Below, piece after piece: positions 7,346 through 17,360 of a stretch of 64,000 nucleotides of DNA. Made by a program: the position numbers and the translations under genes. This DNA comes from Alkaliphilus peptidifermentans DSM 18978 (GTDB lineage: Bacteria > Bacillota > Clostridia > Peptostreptococcales > Natronincolaceae), in assembly GCF_900101495.1 (NCBI RefSeq), contig NZ_FMUS01000025.1:1-64000 (forward strand). Reading direction: 5' to 3'. The stretch's first letter is position 1. Every line of letters starts with the position of its first letter. Under the pieces are notes generated by a model. It ran no database searches and was not told the DNA's origin. It worked only from the letters and a program-made list of their open reading frames with translations.

Positions 7346-10300
7346 ATGTTATCTAGACTTAATTTTGACGAAAAAAAAGACAAAATAATAAGCATGAAGG
7401 ATATTTTACTTAATAATGAGGAGCTTGAAAAGCATGCTCAGGAAATAGCAAAGCTGCATACAGTGGTCAAGGGAAAAAAATCCACCAAGCTATTGAAGCG
7501 AGTAGATTACAGCTTTAAAAGTATAGTAGACGTATATTTAGAATTAAATAAGAAAAATAAAACAAAAAACGAACTAACGCCGGCTTCTGACTGGCTATTA
7601 GACAATTTTTATAAAATTGAAGAACAAGTTAAGGAAGTTAAACAAATATTAGTCAATGATAGAAATTCAAAATTTAATATTCTCGATAAGGGATTCTTCA
7701 AAGGATATCCTAGAGTCTATGTTATTGCTATGGAATTAGTTTCCCATACTGATGGAAGAATTGATGAAGAGGTTATTAAGCACTTTGTTAATGCTTATCA
7801 GTCAGTAAGAGTACTTTCTATAGAAGAAATATGGTCTATATCATTGATGCTTCAGATATCCTTGATTGAAAATATACGTATTATATGCGAAAAGATATAT
7901 AATACAGAAATGGACTGGTTAAAAGCAGAGGAGGCAGCCACTCAAAGCCCAGAGGCCCTTATAAATACTATAAAAGAAAACGTTGGTGATATTGATAGAA
8001 TTAATTCCTCCTATATTGAGCATTTATTAAGAAAGCTTAGACATGAAGGAATAGATTCTGGGGATATAACAAATTTTATTGAAAAGAAATTAAGTGACTA
8101 TAATATGACAGTATCACGATTAATAGAGGATGAGCATAAATCTCAGGCTGCAAGAAAAATCTCAATTGGGAATTCTATAACTAGCATTAATGCTATTGCA
8201 GCTATTGATTGGAATGAGTTATCAGAAAATCTTAGTATAGTTGAAAAGATATTAAGATCTGATCCATCTAAGGTCTACCCTTTGATGGACTTTGAGTCTA
8301 GAGACTATTACAGAAGCAATGTGATAGAGATAGCCAGCCAATATAAGCTATCTGAAATACAAGTTGCAAAAGAAGCTATTCACCTAGCTGAAAAGAACAA
8401 TAAAATCGAAGGAAATGATAAAACAGCACATGTTGGCTATTATATTATTGATGGAGGAAAGCAGGCATTAATTGAAGCGCTAGGAGTAAATAGGGCTAAT
8501 GATCAATTACATTCTAAAACCTTTGCCTCCTATATATCACCTATTTTAGTAATTACAGCTATAATTACTTCAATAATGGTGTATTATGTAGCATCAACTG
8601 GTACCGTAGATTTTATGATGTATTTATTAACAATTATGATTGTTTTAATTCCAGCCAGTGATATAGGTGTTGTGCTGACAAATTGGATATACACTAAGCT
8701 ATCAGATCCATATTTTATACCACGATTCGAATATAAGGAAGAGATACCAGTCGAAGCAACAACATTAGTTGTTATACCTACATTGCTTCCTAACCCAAAA
8801 AGAGCTAGAGAGCTTTTAGAAATGCTGGAGGTGTATTACTTAGCTAATAGAGAAGAGAACCTTTATTTTGCCTTAGTGGGAGATTTTAAGGACGATACCC
8901 ATGAAGAATTAGCAGAAGACAATGAGATTACCAATACAGCCTTAAATGGAGTTAAAAAACTAAACCAGAAATATAGTAAAGAAAAGGATCTTTTCTACTT
9001 TTTTCACAGAAGAAGACAGTACTGCCAATCTCAGAATAGGTGGATGGGATGGGAAAGAAAAAGAGGTGCTTTAATTGAGATGAATCAGCTCATTAAGGGC
9101 TCAGAATCCACCAGCTTTACTACTGTGTCTGGGAATATAAAAGACCTAGCTGATGTTAAATATGTTATAACCCTAGATGCAGATACCATCTTGCCTCTTG
9201 ATACTGCAAAAAAACTAATAGGAATGATGATGCACCCACTTAATAAAGCAATTATTGATGAAAAAAGAGGGATTGTTAAAGAAGGATATGGATTAATTCA
9301 ACCTAAAATAAGCAATAACATAGAAAGTGTTAGCAAATCAATTTTTACTAGGATTTACGGTGGGGAAGGTGGCTTAGATTCTTACGTAACCTTATACTCC
9401 GATGTTTATCAGGATCTTTTCCATGAGGGCATTTTTACTGGTAAAGGGATATTCGATATAGAAATATTTAATAAACTGCTTAAGGAGGCAATTCCTGATC
9501 ATACTGTATTAAGTCATGACTTACTAGAGGGTAGTTATTTAAGGACAGGTCTGGCAACAGATTTGGAGCTAATAGATGGCTTTCCATCAAAATACAGTTC
9601 ATATATGAAAAGGCTCCATAGATGGGTAAGGGGTGACTGGCAGCTAATTCGATGGTTGCCAAAAACGATAAAGGATAGAAATGGAGAAACTGTTGAAAAC
9701 CCCCTTACGGCTTTATCCAAATGGAAAATTATTGATAACCTAAGAAGAAGCTTAGTGGCAATAAGTATTTTGGTGCTTATTATTGGTGCTGCTTCATTTT
9801 TGCCAGGTAGTTTCATGGTTTGGTTGCTATTGGCATTAGTTACTATCCTAATGCCCTTCTTCACAGGCCTAATCGATTACATAAGAGATGAAGCATACAA
9901 CAGTACAAAGAAAATCAATTGTAAAAAAGTGAACAATGGAATTACTTCGAGAATCTATCATTCTATATTAACCTTTATATTTTTACCCTATGAGGCTGCC
10001 ATGATGTTGGATGCAATTTTTAGAACTATTTATAGGGTAGTAATATCAAAGAAGAATCTTTTAGAATGGGTAACCGTTGCAGATGTAGAGATAAACCTAA
10101 AGGGCGATATTGATAGCTTTATTAATCAGATGAAGGCAGCCATATATATTTCTATTGCTGTTTTGGTAAAAGTACTGATTATTAGACCTACAAATCTTAT
10201 CTATATCCTTCCCATTGGCATCTTGTGGACAGCTTCTCCTGTCATTGCATATTATACAAGTAAAGAAATAAAAGATGATCAGGTAAAGCTGCCGCCAGAG

Positions 10301-13300
10301 GAAGAAAAGGAGCTAAGAAGAATAGCAAGAAAAACCTGGGCTTATTTTGAAGATTTTGTAAACGAAGAAAATTTTTATCTTCCCCCAGATAACTATCAGT
10401 TGGACCCTGAAAATGGAGTTGCCCATAGGACTTCCCCCACCAACATTGGCTTTTTCTTAATGTCAGTATTAGCTGCAAGAGATCTAGGTTATTTAACTAC
10501 CTCCAAGATGGTTGGAGAATTAAAAAACACAGTTAATACAATAAAAGGGATGGAAACATGGAAGGGGCATTTATACAATTGGTATGATACAAGAACCCTT
10601 AAGCTATTGAGACCTAGCTATGTATCAACCGTAGACAGTGGTAATTTTATAACCTATCTAATAACAGTAAAAGCAGGGCTGGAGGAATACTTAAATAATT
10701 CTCTTATTAACACTACTCTATTACAGGGAATTTTAGACACATTGCATTTAACTGAAGAACACGAAGAGATTGCTACGGTCATTGAGGAAGCATTAAATAG
10801 CAGAATGACTTTAAGTCAGTGGCATCTTACAATGGAAAAAATATCCTTCTACCATAAGGATAATAATAAATGGGAGCAAAAAATAAATAGTCAAATAGTA
10901 TCCTTAAAAAAAGAAATAGAATATTTCTTACCATCAAGGGAACATCTAGACACCTTAGAAATATTTATTGATCACGATAAGCTGCAAAAATTATTGGATG
11001 TTAATATCTCGATTACTGACTTAGACCAGCTATATGGTGGTATTCTAAATGAAATAAGAGACACTGATTATAAGGATAAAGAAACGGAGCACCAGTTAGA
11101 TGGATTGAAATTGCAAGTTGAAGATTTAAAGCAACATACAATAGCATTTATTAATGATATTCACCAGCTTATGGATGAAATTCAGACTATAATTGATTCA
11201 ACAGAATTTGCACCGCTTTATAATCCCCAAAGAAATTTATTCTCTATAGGCTACAATGTTGAAGAAGAAAGGCTTACAAATTCCTACTACGATTTACTGG
11301 CATCTGAAGTAAGAACAACCAGCTATATTGCCATTGCCAGAAAGGAAATACCTAAAAAGCATTGGTTTAAAATGGGAAGAAGGCTAACCTTAGTTAATGG
11401 ATGTAGAGGATTAGTATCTTGGACAGGAACCATGTTTGAATATTTTATGCCCTATCTTGTAATGAAGAATTATAAAAATACAGTATGGGATGAAACCTAC
11501 GAAACAGTAATAAGGGCTCAAAAGAAATTTGGTCAGCTAAAAAAGGTACCATGGGGAGTGTCTGAATCGGGCTATTATGCATTTGATATGCAATTCAATT
11601 ATCAATATCAGGCATTTGGAGTACCAGATTTAGGACTAAAGCGAGGATTAATAGATTACACAGTTGTTTCTCCATACTCTACCCTGTTGGCCTTACCAAT
11701 AAAGCCAAAGGAAGTATTATCTAATATGAGAAGCTTAATAGATGAAGGTCTTGAAGGTGAATATGGTCTATATGAGGCGATAGATTATTCGCCTGTTGTT
11801 TTAAAGGGTAATAGTAAGCAAATCATCAAAAGCTTTATGGCTCATCACCAAGGGATGATATTTGTCTCCTTAGACAACTATTTTAATAATAAAGTTATGC
11901 AGAAAAGATTTCATTCTCAGCCTATTATAAAAACAGCAGAGCTATTACTTCAAGAGAAGAAATCACCTCATGCAATATTAACAAATGAATATACTAAGTA
12001 CATTGAACCAGTAGAAGAAAAGGAATATAAGCATAAAAAGGCTGTGCGTGTCCTTGGTGAGCCTGAGGGTTTTCCGCCTAAAAGCCACCTGCTTTCCAAC
12101 GGTCAATATTCTGTTATGATTACCGCTTCAGGTAGTGGTTATAGTAGACTGAATGATATGCAGATTACTAGATGGCGAGAGGATGCAATTGAAGATAGGT
12201 ATGGTAGCTTTATATTTATTCGAAATGTAAAGGATGATTCCATCTGGTCTGCCACCTATGAACCCATTTATGAAAAGCCTGATGGATATAAAGTAATATT
12301 GTCAGAGGATAGAGCCGAGTTCTTCTGTAGGAACGATGTTATTGAAACCCATACTGAAATTGCTGTTTCACCAGAGGATCAAGCTGAAATTAGAAAAGTA
12401 ACCTTAACAAATCATGGAAATGAGGAAATATTACTGGAGCTAACCAGCTATCAGGAGGCAGTACTAAATTTACAAGCTGCAGATTTGGCTCATCCAGCCT
12501 TTAGTAACCTTTTTGTTACTACAGAAGTGCTTACTCAGTATAATGCACTGTTGGCAACTAGAAAGAAAAGAGAATTAAAGGATAAAGAGAGGTGGATGTT
12601 CCATACCATTACAGAAAACAGTGGAGGTGTTGGAGTGTTTCAGTATGAAACCACTCGCGGAAGCTTTATTGGAAGAAGTAGAACTATTTCCAATCCAGCA
12701 GCCCTTACTCAGCCTCTAACAAATACTGTTGGTATAGCTATTGATCCTATATTGAGTTTAAGAAAAACGGTAAAAATAGAAGGAGGAAGGTCAGTCGAGG
12801 TATCATTTATAACTGGGGTTGGTGATAGTAGAGATGAAATGCTAGAGCTGGTGAGAAAATACAAAGATTTCTCTTCAATTAGTAGAGGCTTTCAATTGGC
12901 TTATACAAGAAGTCAGGTAGAAGCATCCTTCTTAAATTTATTACCAAGAGAAATTGTAACCTATCAGGACATGATATCAGAGCTTATATATCTAAGTCCT
13001 TTAAAAAGGAAATTTAATAAAACATTAGAAAACAACAATAAGGGACAATCTGGTCTGTGGGCCTATGGTATATCCGGCGACCTTCCAGTACTACTGGTGA
13101 CCATTGGGAATGCATCAGAAATAGATTTAGTTAAAGAAGCACTAAAAGCCCATGAATACTATAGAACTAAGGGATTAACAGTAGACCTAGTTATTTTGAA
13201 TGAGGATGAAAGTAATTATCTACAATCACTTCAGGGAATAATTTTAGATTTAGTAATGGCAAGTCACGGAAGGCATATTATGGATCAACGGGGTGGTATT

Positions 13301-15901
13301 TTTGTTAGAAATGCTAGTATGATGCCACAGGAGGACATTTATCTGCTATATACTGTTGCAAGAATTATTCTAAAGGGAGGACAAGGCTCTATTGGTAAGC
13401 AATTGAGTATAATTGATGATGAAGAAAGGGACTTACCTAGAGAAAAGAAATTTCCAGAAAAATATACTCACTACGAAAGTAAGGATGAGCCGTTAGAGCT
13501 GGATTATTTCAATGGATACGGTGGATTTAGCAGGGATGGAAGTGAGTATGTTATAAAGTTAAAGGAAAGCATTAATACACCAGCACCATGGATTAATGTT
13601 GTTGCCAATGAAAAGTTTGGTTTTCTAGTTTCAGAGTCAAGTGCAGGAGCTATATGGAGTGAAAATAGTCGTGAAAATAAATTGACACCATGGTCAAATG
13701 ACCCTATTTCGGATCCCCCATCGGAGGTTGTTTATATAAGAGATGATGATACTGGCTCCTACTGGTCAATAACACCACTTCCAATTAGGGAGAAGGAAAA
13801 TTATATAATCCATCATGGAGCTGGCTACACGACCTTTGACCATAATAGTCAAGGCATCAATCAAAATCTGACTATGTTCGTACCTAAAAATGAGGCTGTT
13901 AAGCTTAATATAGTTACACTAAAAAACACCTCCAATAAGACAAGAAAACTAACGTTAACCTATTATGTTAGACCTGTTTTAGGAATTGCAGAGGAGTTGA
14001 CACAAAGGTTTATAAAGACTTGGAAAACAGAAAACGGTGCATTAGCCCTCAATAATCCATACAATTCGGATTTTGGTGGAAATATAGCATTTGTAGGAAC
14101 AACTGAGGAGGTTACATCCTTTACCTGCGATAGGAGGGAGTTTATCGGTTTAAATGGAAGCCTAGCCCACCCCGTTGGACTTAAGAGGGAAGGTTTAGCT
14201 AATCGAATTGGTGCTGGGTTAGATCCCTGTATAGCACTTCAAGTTACTTTTAAAATGGAGGCAAATGAAGAAAAGGAATTAGGCTTTTTCATAGGGCAAG
14301 AAAAGAATGAAGCAGAAGTCCAGCAAATTATTACCAAATATATGAACATCAATAGCATAAGGGCTGAATTGAAGAATGTTCAAGATTTTTGGAGAAGCTC
14401 ATTGGATATAGTCAAGGTTAAAACTCCAGATTTATCAATGGACTTAATGCTAAATCAGTGGCTACTATATCAAACGGTATCATGTAGGCTATGGGCTAGA
14501 TCAGCCTTCTATCAATCGGGAGGAGCATATGGGTATAGAGATCAGCTTCAGGATGTAATGAGTATGACCCACTTATTTCCACAGCTGGTAAAGAAACAAA
14601 TATTGCTTCATAGCGAGCATCAATTCTTAGAAGGAGATGTACAGCATTGGTGGCATCCTGGTGCAGGTGAAAAGGGAATACGCACAAGGTTTTCCGATGA
14701 CCTATTATGGCTGCCCTTTGTAACAGCTGAGTATATAGAGAAGACGAAGGATTATAAGCTACTTCAAGAAGAGGTATACTTTTTGGAGGAAGCTCCATTG
14801 CAGGAGGGGGAGGATGAACGTTATGGTATTCCACAAAAATCTACTGAAAAAGCAAGCGTCTATGAACACTGCATAAGGGCAATTGAAAGATCCCTTAAAT
14901 TTGGAGAAAATGGTATACCCTTGATGGGCTCTGGTGACTGGAACGACGGTATGAACACAGTAGGCAATGAAGGTAAGGGTGAAAGTGTATGGCTGGGATG
15001 GTTTATATACTCCATTCTTAATAAGTTTGCACCATTGATGGAAAAGATGAAGGACTCTAAGCGAGCAGAGGACTACTTAAAGGTGGCTGATAAAATTGCA
15101 AAAGCTATCGAGGAGAATGCTTGGGATGGAGAATGGTATGTTAGAGCATTTTATGATGATGGATCACCCCTTGGATCTTCGAAAAATACTGAGTGCATTA
15201 TAGACTCTTTAGCTCAATCCTGGTCAATCATTTCTGGAGGAGGAAATGAAGAAAGAAAAATTGAAGCTATGAAATCAGTTGAGAACTATCTTATTAAGAA
15301 GGAAGAAGGCATGATACTGCTATTTACTCCACCCTTTGATAAAAGCGACCAAAACCCTGGTTATATAAAAGGATACGTTCCGGGAGTAAGAGAGAATGGA
15401 GGCCAATATAGCCATGCAGCAGCTTGGGTTATTAATGCCTATGCAGCTATGGGAAATGGAGACAAGGCTTGGGAGCTTTTTAATATGATTAATCCAATAA
15501 ATCATGCCAGAACACCATTGGAATGTGCTACCTATAAAGTAGAGCCCTACGTCATGGCCGCAGATGTCTATGCTGTATCACCCCATGTTGGTAGGGGCGG
15601 CTGGACATGGTATACAGGTGTGGCTGGATGGATGTACAGAATTGGTATTGAGTATATTTTAGGAATAAAGAAAAAAGGGAATATATTGTCAATCGAACCA
15701 TGTATCCCAAAGGAATGGAACAGTTACACTATTCGATATCAATTTATGGATACCAGCTACATAATTACTGTAAACAATCCTAAAGGTGTCAACGGCGGAG
15801 TTAAAGAGGTAAAAATAGATGGGAAAAGCCATAATGTAATGGAAATACAAATGGAAAATGATGGGTTGTTGCATGAGGTAGAGATAGTTATGGGTTCATA
15901 A
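7346..15901 (+). CDS. Giant cyclic beta-1,2-glucan synthase-like protein (GT84 + glucoamylase-like + GH94)
   Basis: 2851 residues, about the size of NdvB/Cgs proteins. Order: a helical N-terminal region (1-390), a membrane pair near 395-455, a GT2-like glycosyltransferase (about 470-790) with LDADT (D611, D613) and the RLHRWVRGDWQLIRW motif near 753-768, more membrane segments (about 800-970), and a glucoamylase-like domain near 1300-1515 (GVSESGYYAFD, EGEYGLYEAIDY, AHHQGM). Two beta-sandwich GT36-type modules follow (about 1560-1850 and 2040-2330). The C-terminal (alpha/alpha)6 GH94 phosphorylase domain holds SGDWNDGMN, with D2531 and D2534. In known NdvB the GT part polymerises UDP-glucose and the GH94 part trims chain length. 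The exact linkage made here is inferred. Confidence 0.9.
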   Translation: MLSRLNFDEKKDKIISMKDILLNNEELEKHAQEIAKLHTVVKGKKSTKLLKRVDYSFKSIVDVYLELNKKNKTKNELTPASDWLLDNFYKIEEQVKEVKQILVNDRNSKFNILDKGFFKGYPRVYVIAMELVSHTDGRIDEEVIKHFVNAYQSVRVLSIEEIWSISLMLQISLIENIRIICEKIYNTEMDWLKAEEAATQSPEALINTIKENVGDIDRINSSYIEHLLRKLRHEGIDSGDITNFIEKKLSDYNMTVSRLIEDEHKSQAARKISIGNSITSINAIAAIDWNELSENLSIVEKILRSDPSKVYPLMDFESRDYYRSNVIEIASQYKLSEIQVAKEAIHLAEKNNKIEGNDKTAHVGYYIIDGGKQALIEALGVNRANDQLHSKTFASYISPILVITAIITSIMVYYVASTGTVDFMMYLLTIMIVLIPASDIGVVLTNWIYTKLSDPYFIPRFEYKEEIPVEATTLVVIPTLLPNPKRARELLEMLEVYYLANREENLYFALVGDFKDDTHEELAEDNEITNTALNGVKKLNQKYSKEKDLFYFFHRRRQYCQSQNRWMGWERKRGALIEMNQLIKGSESTSFTTVSGNIKDLADVKYVITLDADTILPLDTAKKLIGMMMHPLNKAIIDEKRGIVKEGYGLIQPKISNNIESVSKSIFTRIYGGEGGLDSYVTLYSDVYQDLFHEGIFTGKGIFDIEIFNKLLKEAIPDHTVLSHDLLEGSYLRTGLATDLELIDGFPSKYSSYMKRLHRWVRGDWQLIRWLPKTIKDRNGETVENPLTALSKWKIIDNLRRSLVAISILVLIIGAASFLPGSFMVWLLLALVTILMPFFTGLIDYIRDEAYNSTKKINCKKVNNGITSRIYHSILTFIFLPYEAAMMLDAIFRTIYRVVISKKNLLEWVTVADVEINLKGDIDSFINQMKAAIYISIAVLVKVLIIRPTNLIYILPIGILWTASPVIAYYTSKEIKDDQVKLPPEEEKELRRIARKTWAYFEDFVNEENFYLPPDNYQLDPENGVAHRTSPTNIGFFLMSVLAARDLGYLTTSKMVGELKNTVNTIKGMETWKGHLYNWYDTRTLKLLRPSYVSTVDSGNFITYLITVKAGLEEYLNNSLINTTLLQGILDTLHLTEEHEEIATVIEEALNSRMTLSQWHLTMEKISFYHKDNNKWEQKINSQIVSLKKEIEYFLPSREHLDTLEIFIDHDKLQKLLDVNISITDLDQLYGGILNEIRDTDYKDKETEHQLDGLKLQVEDLKQHTIAFINDIHQLMDEIQTIIDSTEFAPLYNPQRNLFSIGYNVEEERLTNSYYDLLASEVRTTSYIAIARKEIPKKHWFKMGRRLTLVNGCRGLVSWTGTMFEYFMPYLVMKNYKNTVWDETYETVIRAQKKFGQLKKVPWGVSESGYYAFDMQFNYQYQAFGVPDLGLKRGLIDYTVVSPYSTLLALPIKPKEVLSNMRSLIDEGLEGEYGLYEAIDYSPVVLKGNSKQIIKSFMAHHQGMIFVSLDNYFNNKVMQKRFHSQPIIKTAELLLQEKKSPHAILTNEYTKYIEPVEEKEYKHKKAVRVLGEPEGFPPKSHLLSNGQYSVMITASGSGYSRLNDMQITRWREDAIEDRYGSFIFIRNVKDDSIWSATYEPIYEKPDGYKVILSEDRAEFFCRNDVIETHTEIAVSPEDQAEIRKVTLTNHGNEEILLELTSYQEAVLNLQAADLAHPAFSNLFVTTEVLTQYNALLATRKKRELKDKERWMFHTITENSGGVGVFQYETTRGSFIGRSRTISNPAALTQPLTNTVGIAIDPILSLRKTVKIEGGRSVEVSFITGVGDSRDEMLELVRKYKDFSSISRGFQLAYTRSQVEASFLNLLPREIVTYQDMISELIYLSPLKRKFNKTLENNNKGQSGLWAYGISGDLPVLLVTIGNASEIDLVKEALKAHEYYRTKGLTVDLVILNEDESNYLQSLQGIILDLVMASHGRHIMDQRGGIFVRNASMMPQEDIYLLYTVARIILKGGQGSIGKQLSIIDDEERDLPREKKFPEKYTHYESKDEPLELDYFNGYGGFSRDGSEYVIKLKESINTPAPWINVVANEKFGFLVSESSAGAIWSENSRENKLTPWSNDPISDPPSEVVYIRDDDTGSYWSITPLPIREKENYIIHHGAGYTTFDHNSQGINQNLTMFVPKNEAVKLNIVTLKNTSNKTRKLTLTYYVRPVLGIAEELTQRFIKTWKTENGALALNNPYNSDFGGNIAFVGTTEEVTSFTCDRREFIGLNGSLAHPVGLKREGLANRIGAGLDPCIALQVTFKMEANEEKELGFFIGQEKNEAEVQQIITKYMNINSIRAELKNVQDFWRSSLDIVKVKTPDLSMDLMLNQWLLYQTVSCRLWARSAFYQSGGAYGYRDQLQDVMSMTHLFPQLVKKQILLHSEHQFLEGDVQHWWHPGAGEKGIRTRFSDDLLWLPFVTAEYIEKTKDYKLLQEEVYFLEEAPLQEGEDERYGIPQKSTEKASVYEHCIRAIERSLKFGENGIPLMGSGDWNDGMNTVGNEGKGESVWLGWFIYSILNKFAPLMEKMKDSKRAEDYLKVADKIAKAIEENAWDGEWYVRAFYDDGSPLGSSKNTECIIDSLAQSWSIISGGGNEERKIEAMKSVENYLIKKEEGMILLFTPPFDKSDQNPGYIKGYVPGVRENGGQYSHAAAWVINAYAAMGNGDKAWELFNMINPINHARTPLECATYKVEPYVMAADVYAVSPHVGRGGWTWYTGVAGWMYRIGIEYILGIKKKGNILSIEPCIPKEWNSYTIRYQFMDTSYIITVNNPKGVNGGVKEVKIDGKSHNVMEIQMENDGLLHEVEIVMGS

Positions 15902-16000
15902 GGGTGGTTCTGAAATAAATTCAAAAAAACTAGCTGAATATATAATAGACTAATGTAGAAAATATTAAGGATGTAACTATATTATATAAGGAGGAATACG

Positions 16001-16558
16001 ATGGATAAAGATAAAAGGCTAAGTGATTTAAAGGAAGAAATGATTAGAAGTAGAGCGGATGAGGAATTAGCTGAGGAATTATTAGACTTAAAAAGACAGT
16101 TAAATCAATTAGGTCAATCTGTTAGACATTTTCAAAACCAAAACCAACAAAACCAAAATCAAGGAGTGCAAGGTCAATCTCAACAGCAAAACAATCAATC
16201 TGCAAGTCAACTATTTCAACAAATGCAACAATTTAGAAATCAAGCACAGCAACAGCAACAGCAAGCTGTACAGCAGCTTCAACAATCTATACAACAAACC
16301 ATGCAGGTTCTAAATCAAGCTAACGAGTATGTTCAAGCTAATCAGGTACTCACTCAAATGAACCAATTGATAGATCAAGCACAACAGCAATTAATGCAAA
16401 TGAATCAGCAACAAGGACAACAACAAATGAGCAATCAACAAGGGCAACAACAAATGGGTAATCAACAAAACCAAATGTATGGACAACAGGGTCATGGTCA
16501 GCAGATGGGAAACCAACAAAACAACAATCAGATGAGCGGACAGCAGTGGAATCAGTAA
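16001..16558 (+). CDS. Gln/Asn-rich low-complexity protein, function unknown
   Basis: 185 residues. The first 45 form a charged amphipathic helix (DKDKRLSDLKEEMIRSRADE, LAEELLDLKRQLNQLGQSVR). The remainder is dominated by Gln and Asn with Met and Gly, and it ends in repeats of GQQQMxNQQ. There is no signal peptide or membrane segment. AAGGAGG at 15989-15995 supports the start, and a strong terminator follows. It lies 100 nt after the glucan synthase gene and could be co-expressed with it. The composition suggests a self-associating or coat/matrix-type protein, but this is speculation. I recognise no family. Confidence 0.75.
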   Translation: MDKDKRLSDLKEEMIRSRADEELAEELLDLKRQLNQLGQSVRHFQNQNQQNQNQGVQGQSQQQNNQSASQLFQQMQQFRNQAQQQQQQAVQQLQQSIQQTMQVLNQANEYVQANQVLTQMNQLIDQAQQQLMQMNQQQGQQQMSNQQGQQQMGNQQNQMYGQQGHGQQMGNQQNNNQMSGQQWNQ

Positions 16559-16643
16559 ATAATCAAATTAATAATAGTAGAAAACTAAGCTGTTGGCAGT
16601 GTAAAGGAAGATATATTAATAAGCATTTTTTCTAGATATAATG

Positions 16644-16673
16644 AGGAAAAGATTTAAGATCTTTTCCTTTTTT
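16644..16673 (+). terminator. Terminator after the Gln-rich gene
   Basis: AGGAAAAGAT (16644-16653) and ATCTTTTCCT (16659-16668) form a perfect 10-bp stem with a 5-nt loop and a run of T. Confidence 0.9.
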
Positions 16674-17217
16674 GTGTTGCTAAGGGCAATATCTTTATTC
16701 AATTTTTTGCTTATGTATAACAGCATACCGCATAAACTCAGTGTACTTTGATTTTTAGACCAAAAGGAGCAGTTACTAGATTATTTTAATAAATTAGTGA
16801 AGTCATTTACTGATATGTTGATTTTTTCTAGTTACCCCGTTAAGCTATGAATTACGGTGGCTTGTTGGTTTGAAATATCAGTATAAATTAACATATTATC
16901 AGCAACAGTAGTGATTGAATTAACAGATAATTGGCATAAAATTAGCTATAATATTCATTATTCTGATAAAATCATCGCCTGATGGATTAATTGACCTTTC
17001 GAAAAAAGTGGAAAACTAATAAACTAATTATAGAGTATTTCAAAACAGTAGTTAAACAAAATAATAAAAGTGTTGAAAATTCAAAATTATGTATGAAAAG
17101 CACAACATTAACTATAAAATAAACAAGCAATACTGAAATTTCAACGAGTAAAAAACACTAAAAAATAAATATTTAAAATATTCAAAAAAAAGAAGGAATT
17201 ATAAAATAAAAAGTGAA
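16674..17217. other. Long AT-rich intergenic region, no gene recognised
   Basis: No open frame with a ribosome site was found on either strand. A sequence resembling a -24/-12 promoter, TTGGCATAAAATTAGCT (16931-16947), has the correct GG-to-GC spacing but a mismatched -12 element. The stretch from 17040 to 17217 is very A-rich and may act as an upstream element for the lactate operon. Confidence 0.35.
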
Positions 17218-17243
17218 TATAATTTTATACATTGGTAGTACCA
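17218..17243 (+). promoter_or_regulatory. Lactate operon -10 and GntR/FadR-type operator
   Basis: TATAAT (17218-17223) is followed after 9 nt by TGGTAGTACCA (17233-17243), a palindrome of the TGGT-N-ACCA form bound by FadR-subfamily GntR regulators such as LldR. A repressor at the transcription start would be consistent with lactate induction. The -35 is poor. No such regulator is encoded in the window. Confidence 0.5.
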
Positions 17244-17319
17244 TCCGACAATCAGATGACCATATAATCAGAGGGGAGGGAAGGGCAAACTCATAAGACA
17301 AAGATTTTTTTTCGCCGAG

Positions 17320-17333
17320 GGAAAACGTTTCCA
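17320..17333 (+). promoter_or_regulatory. cre-like catabolite repression site
   Basis: GGAAAACGTTTCCA matches 12 of 14 positions of TGAAAACGTTTTCA, the near-palindromic CcpA site form. It lies about 95 nt downstream of the candidate -10 and 11 nt before the ribosome site of the permease gene, a position suited to roadblock repression. Confidence 0.55.
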
Positions 17334-17360
17334 GGAAAAAACTAAAGGGGGTCTTGTTTT

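Noticed and set aside
16141-16540. CAA/CAG-rich repeats that look like a CRISPR or satellite array
   Set aside because: They are codon-phase Gln repeats inside an open frame, with no regular repeat-spacer structure.
16931-16947. Sigma-54-like promoter TTGGCATAAAATTAGCT
   Set aside because: Spacing is right but the -12 element is mismatched, it lies over 400 nt before lctP, and no sigma-54 activator is present.
17283-17345. GGGCAAACTCATAAGACAAAG resembles part of a c-di-GMP-I riboswitch core
   Set aside because: Only the GGGCAAA element matches; the second conserved part (GGACGCAAAGCC) and the receptor stems are missing.
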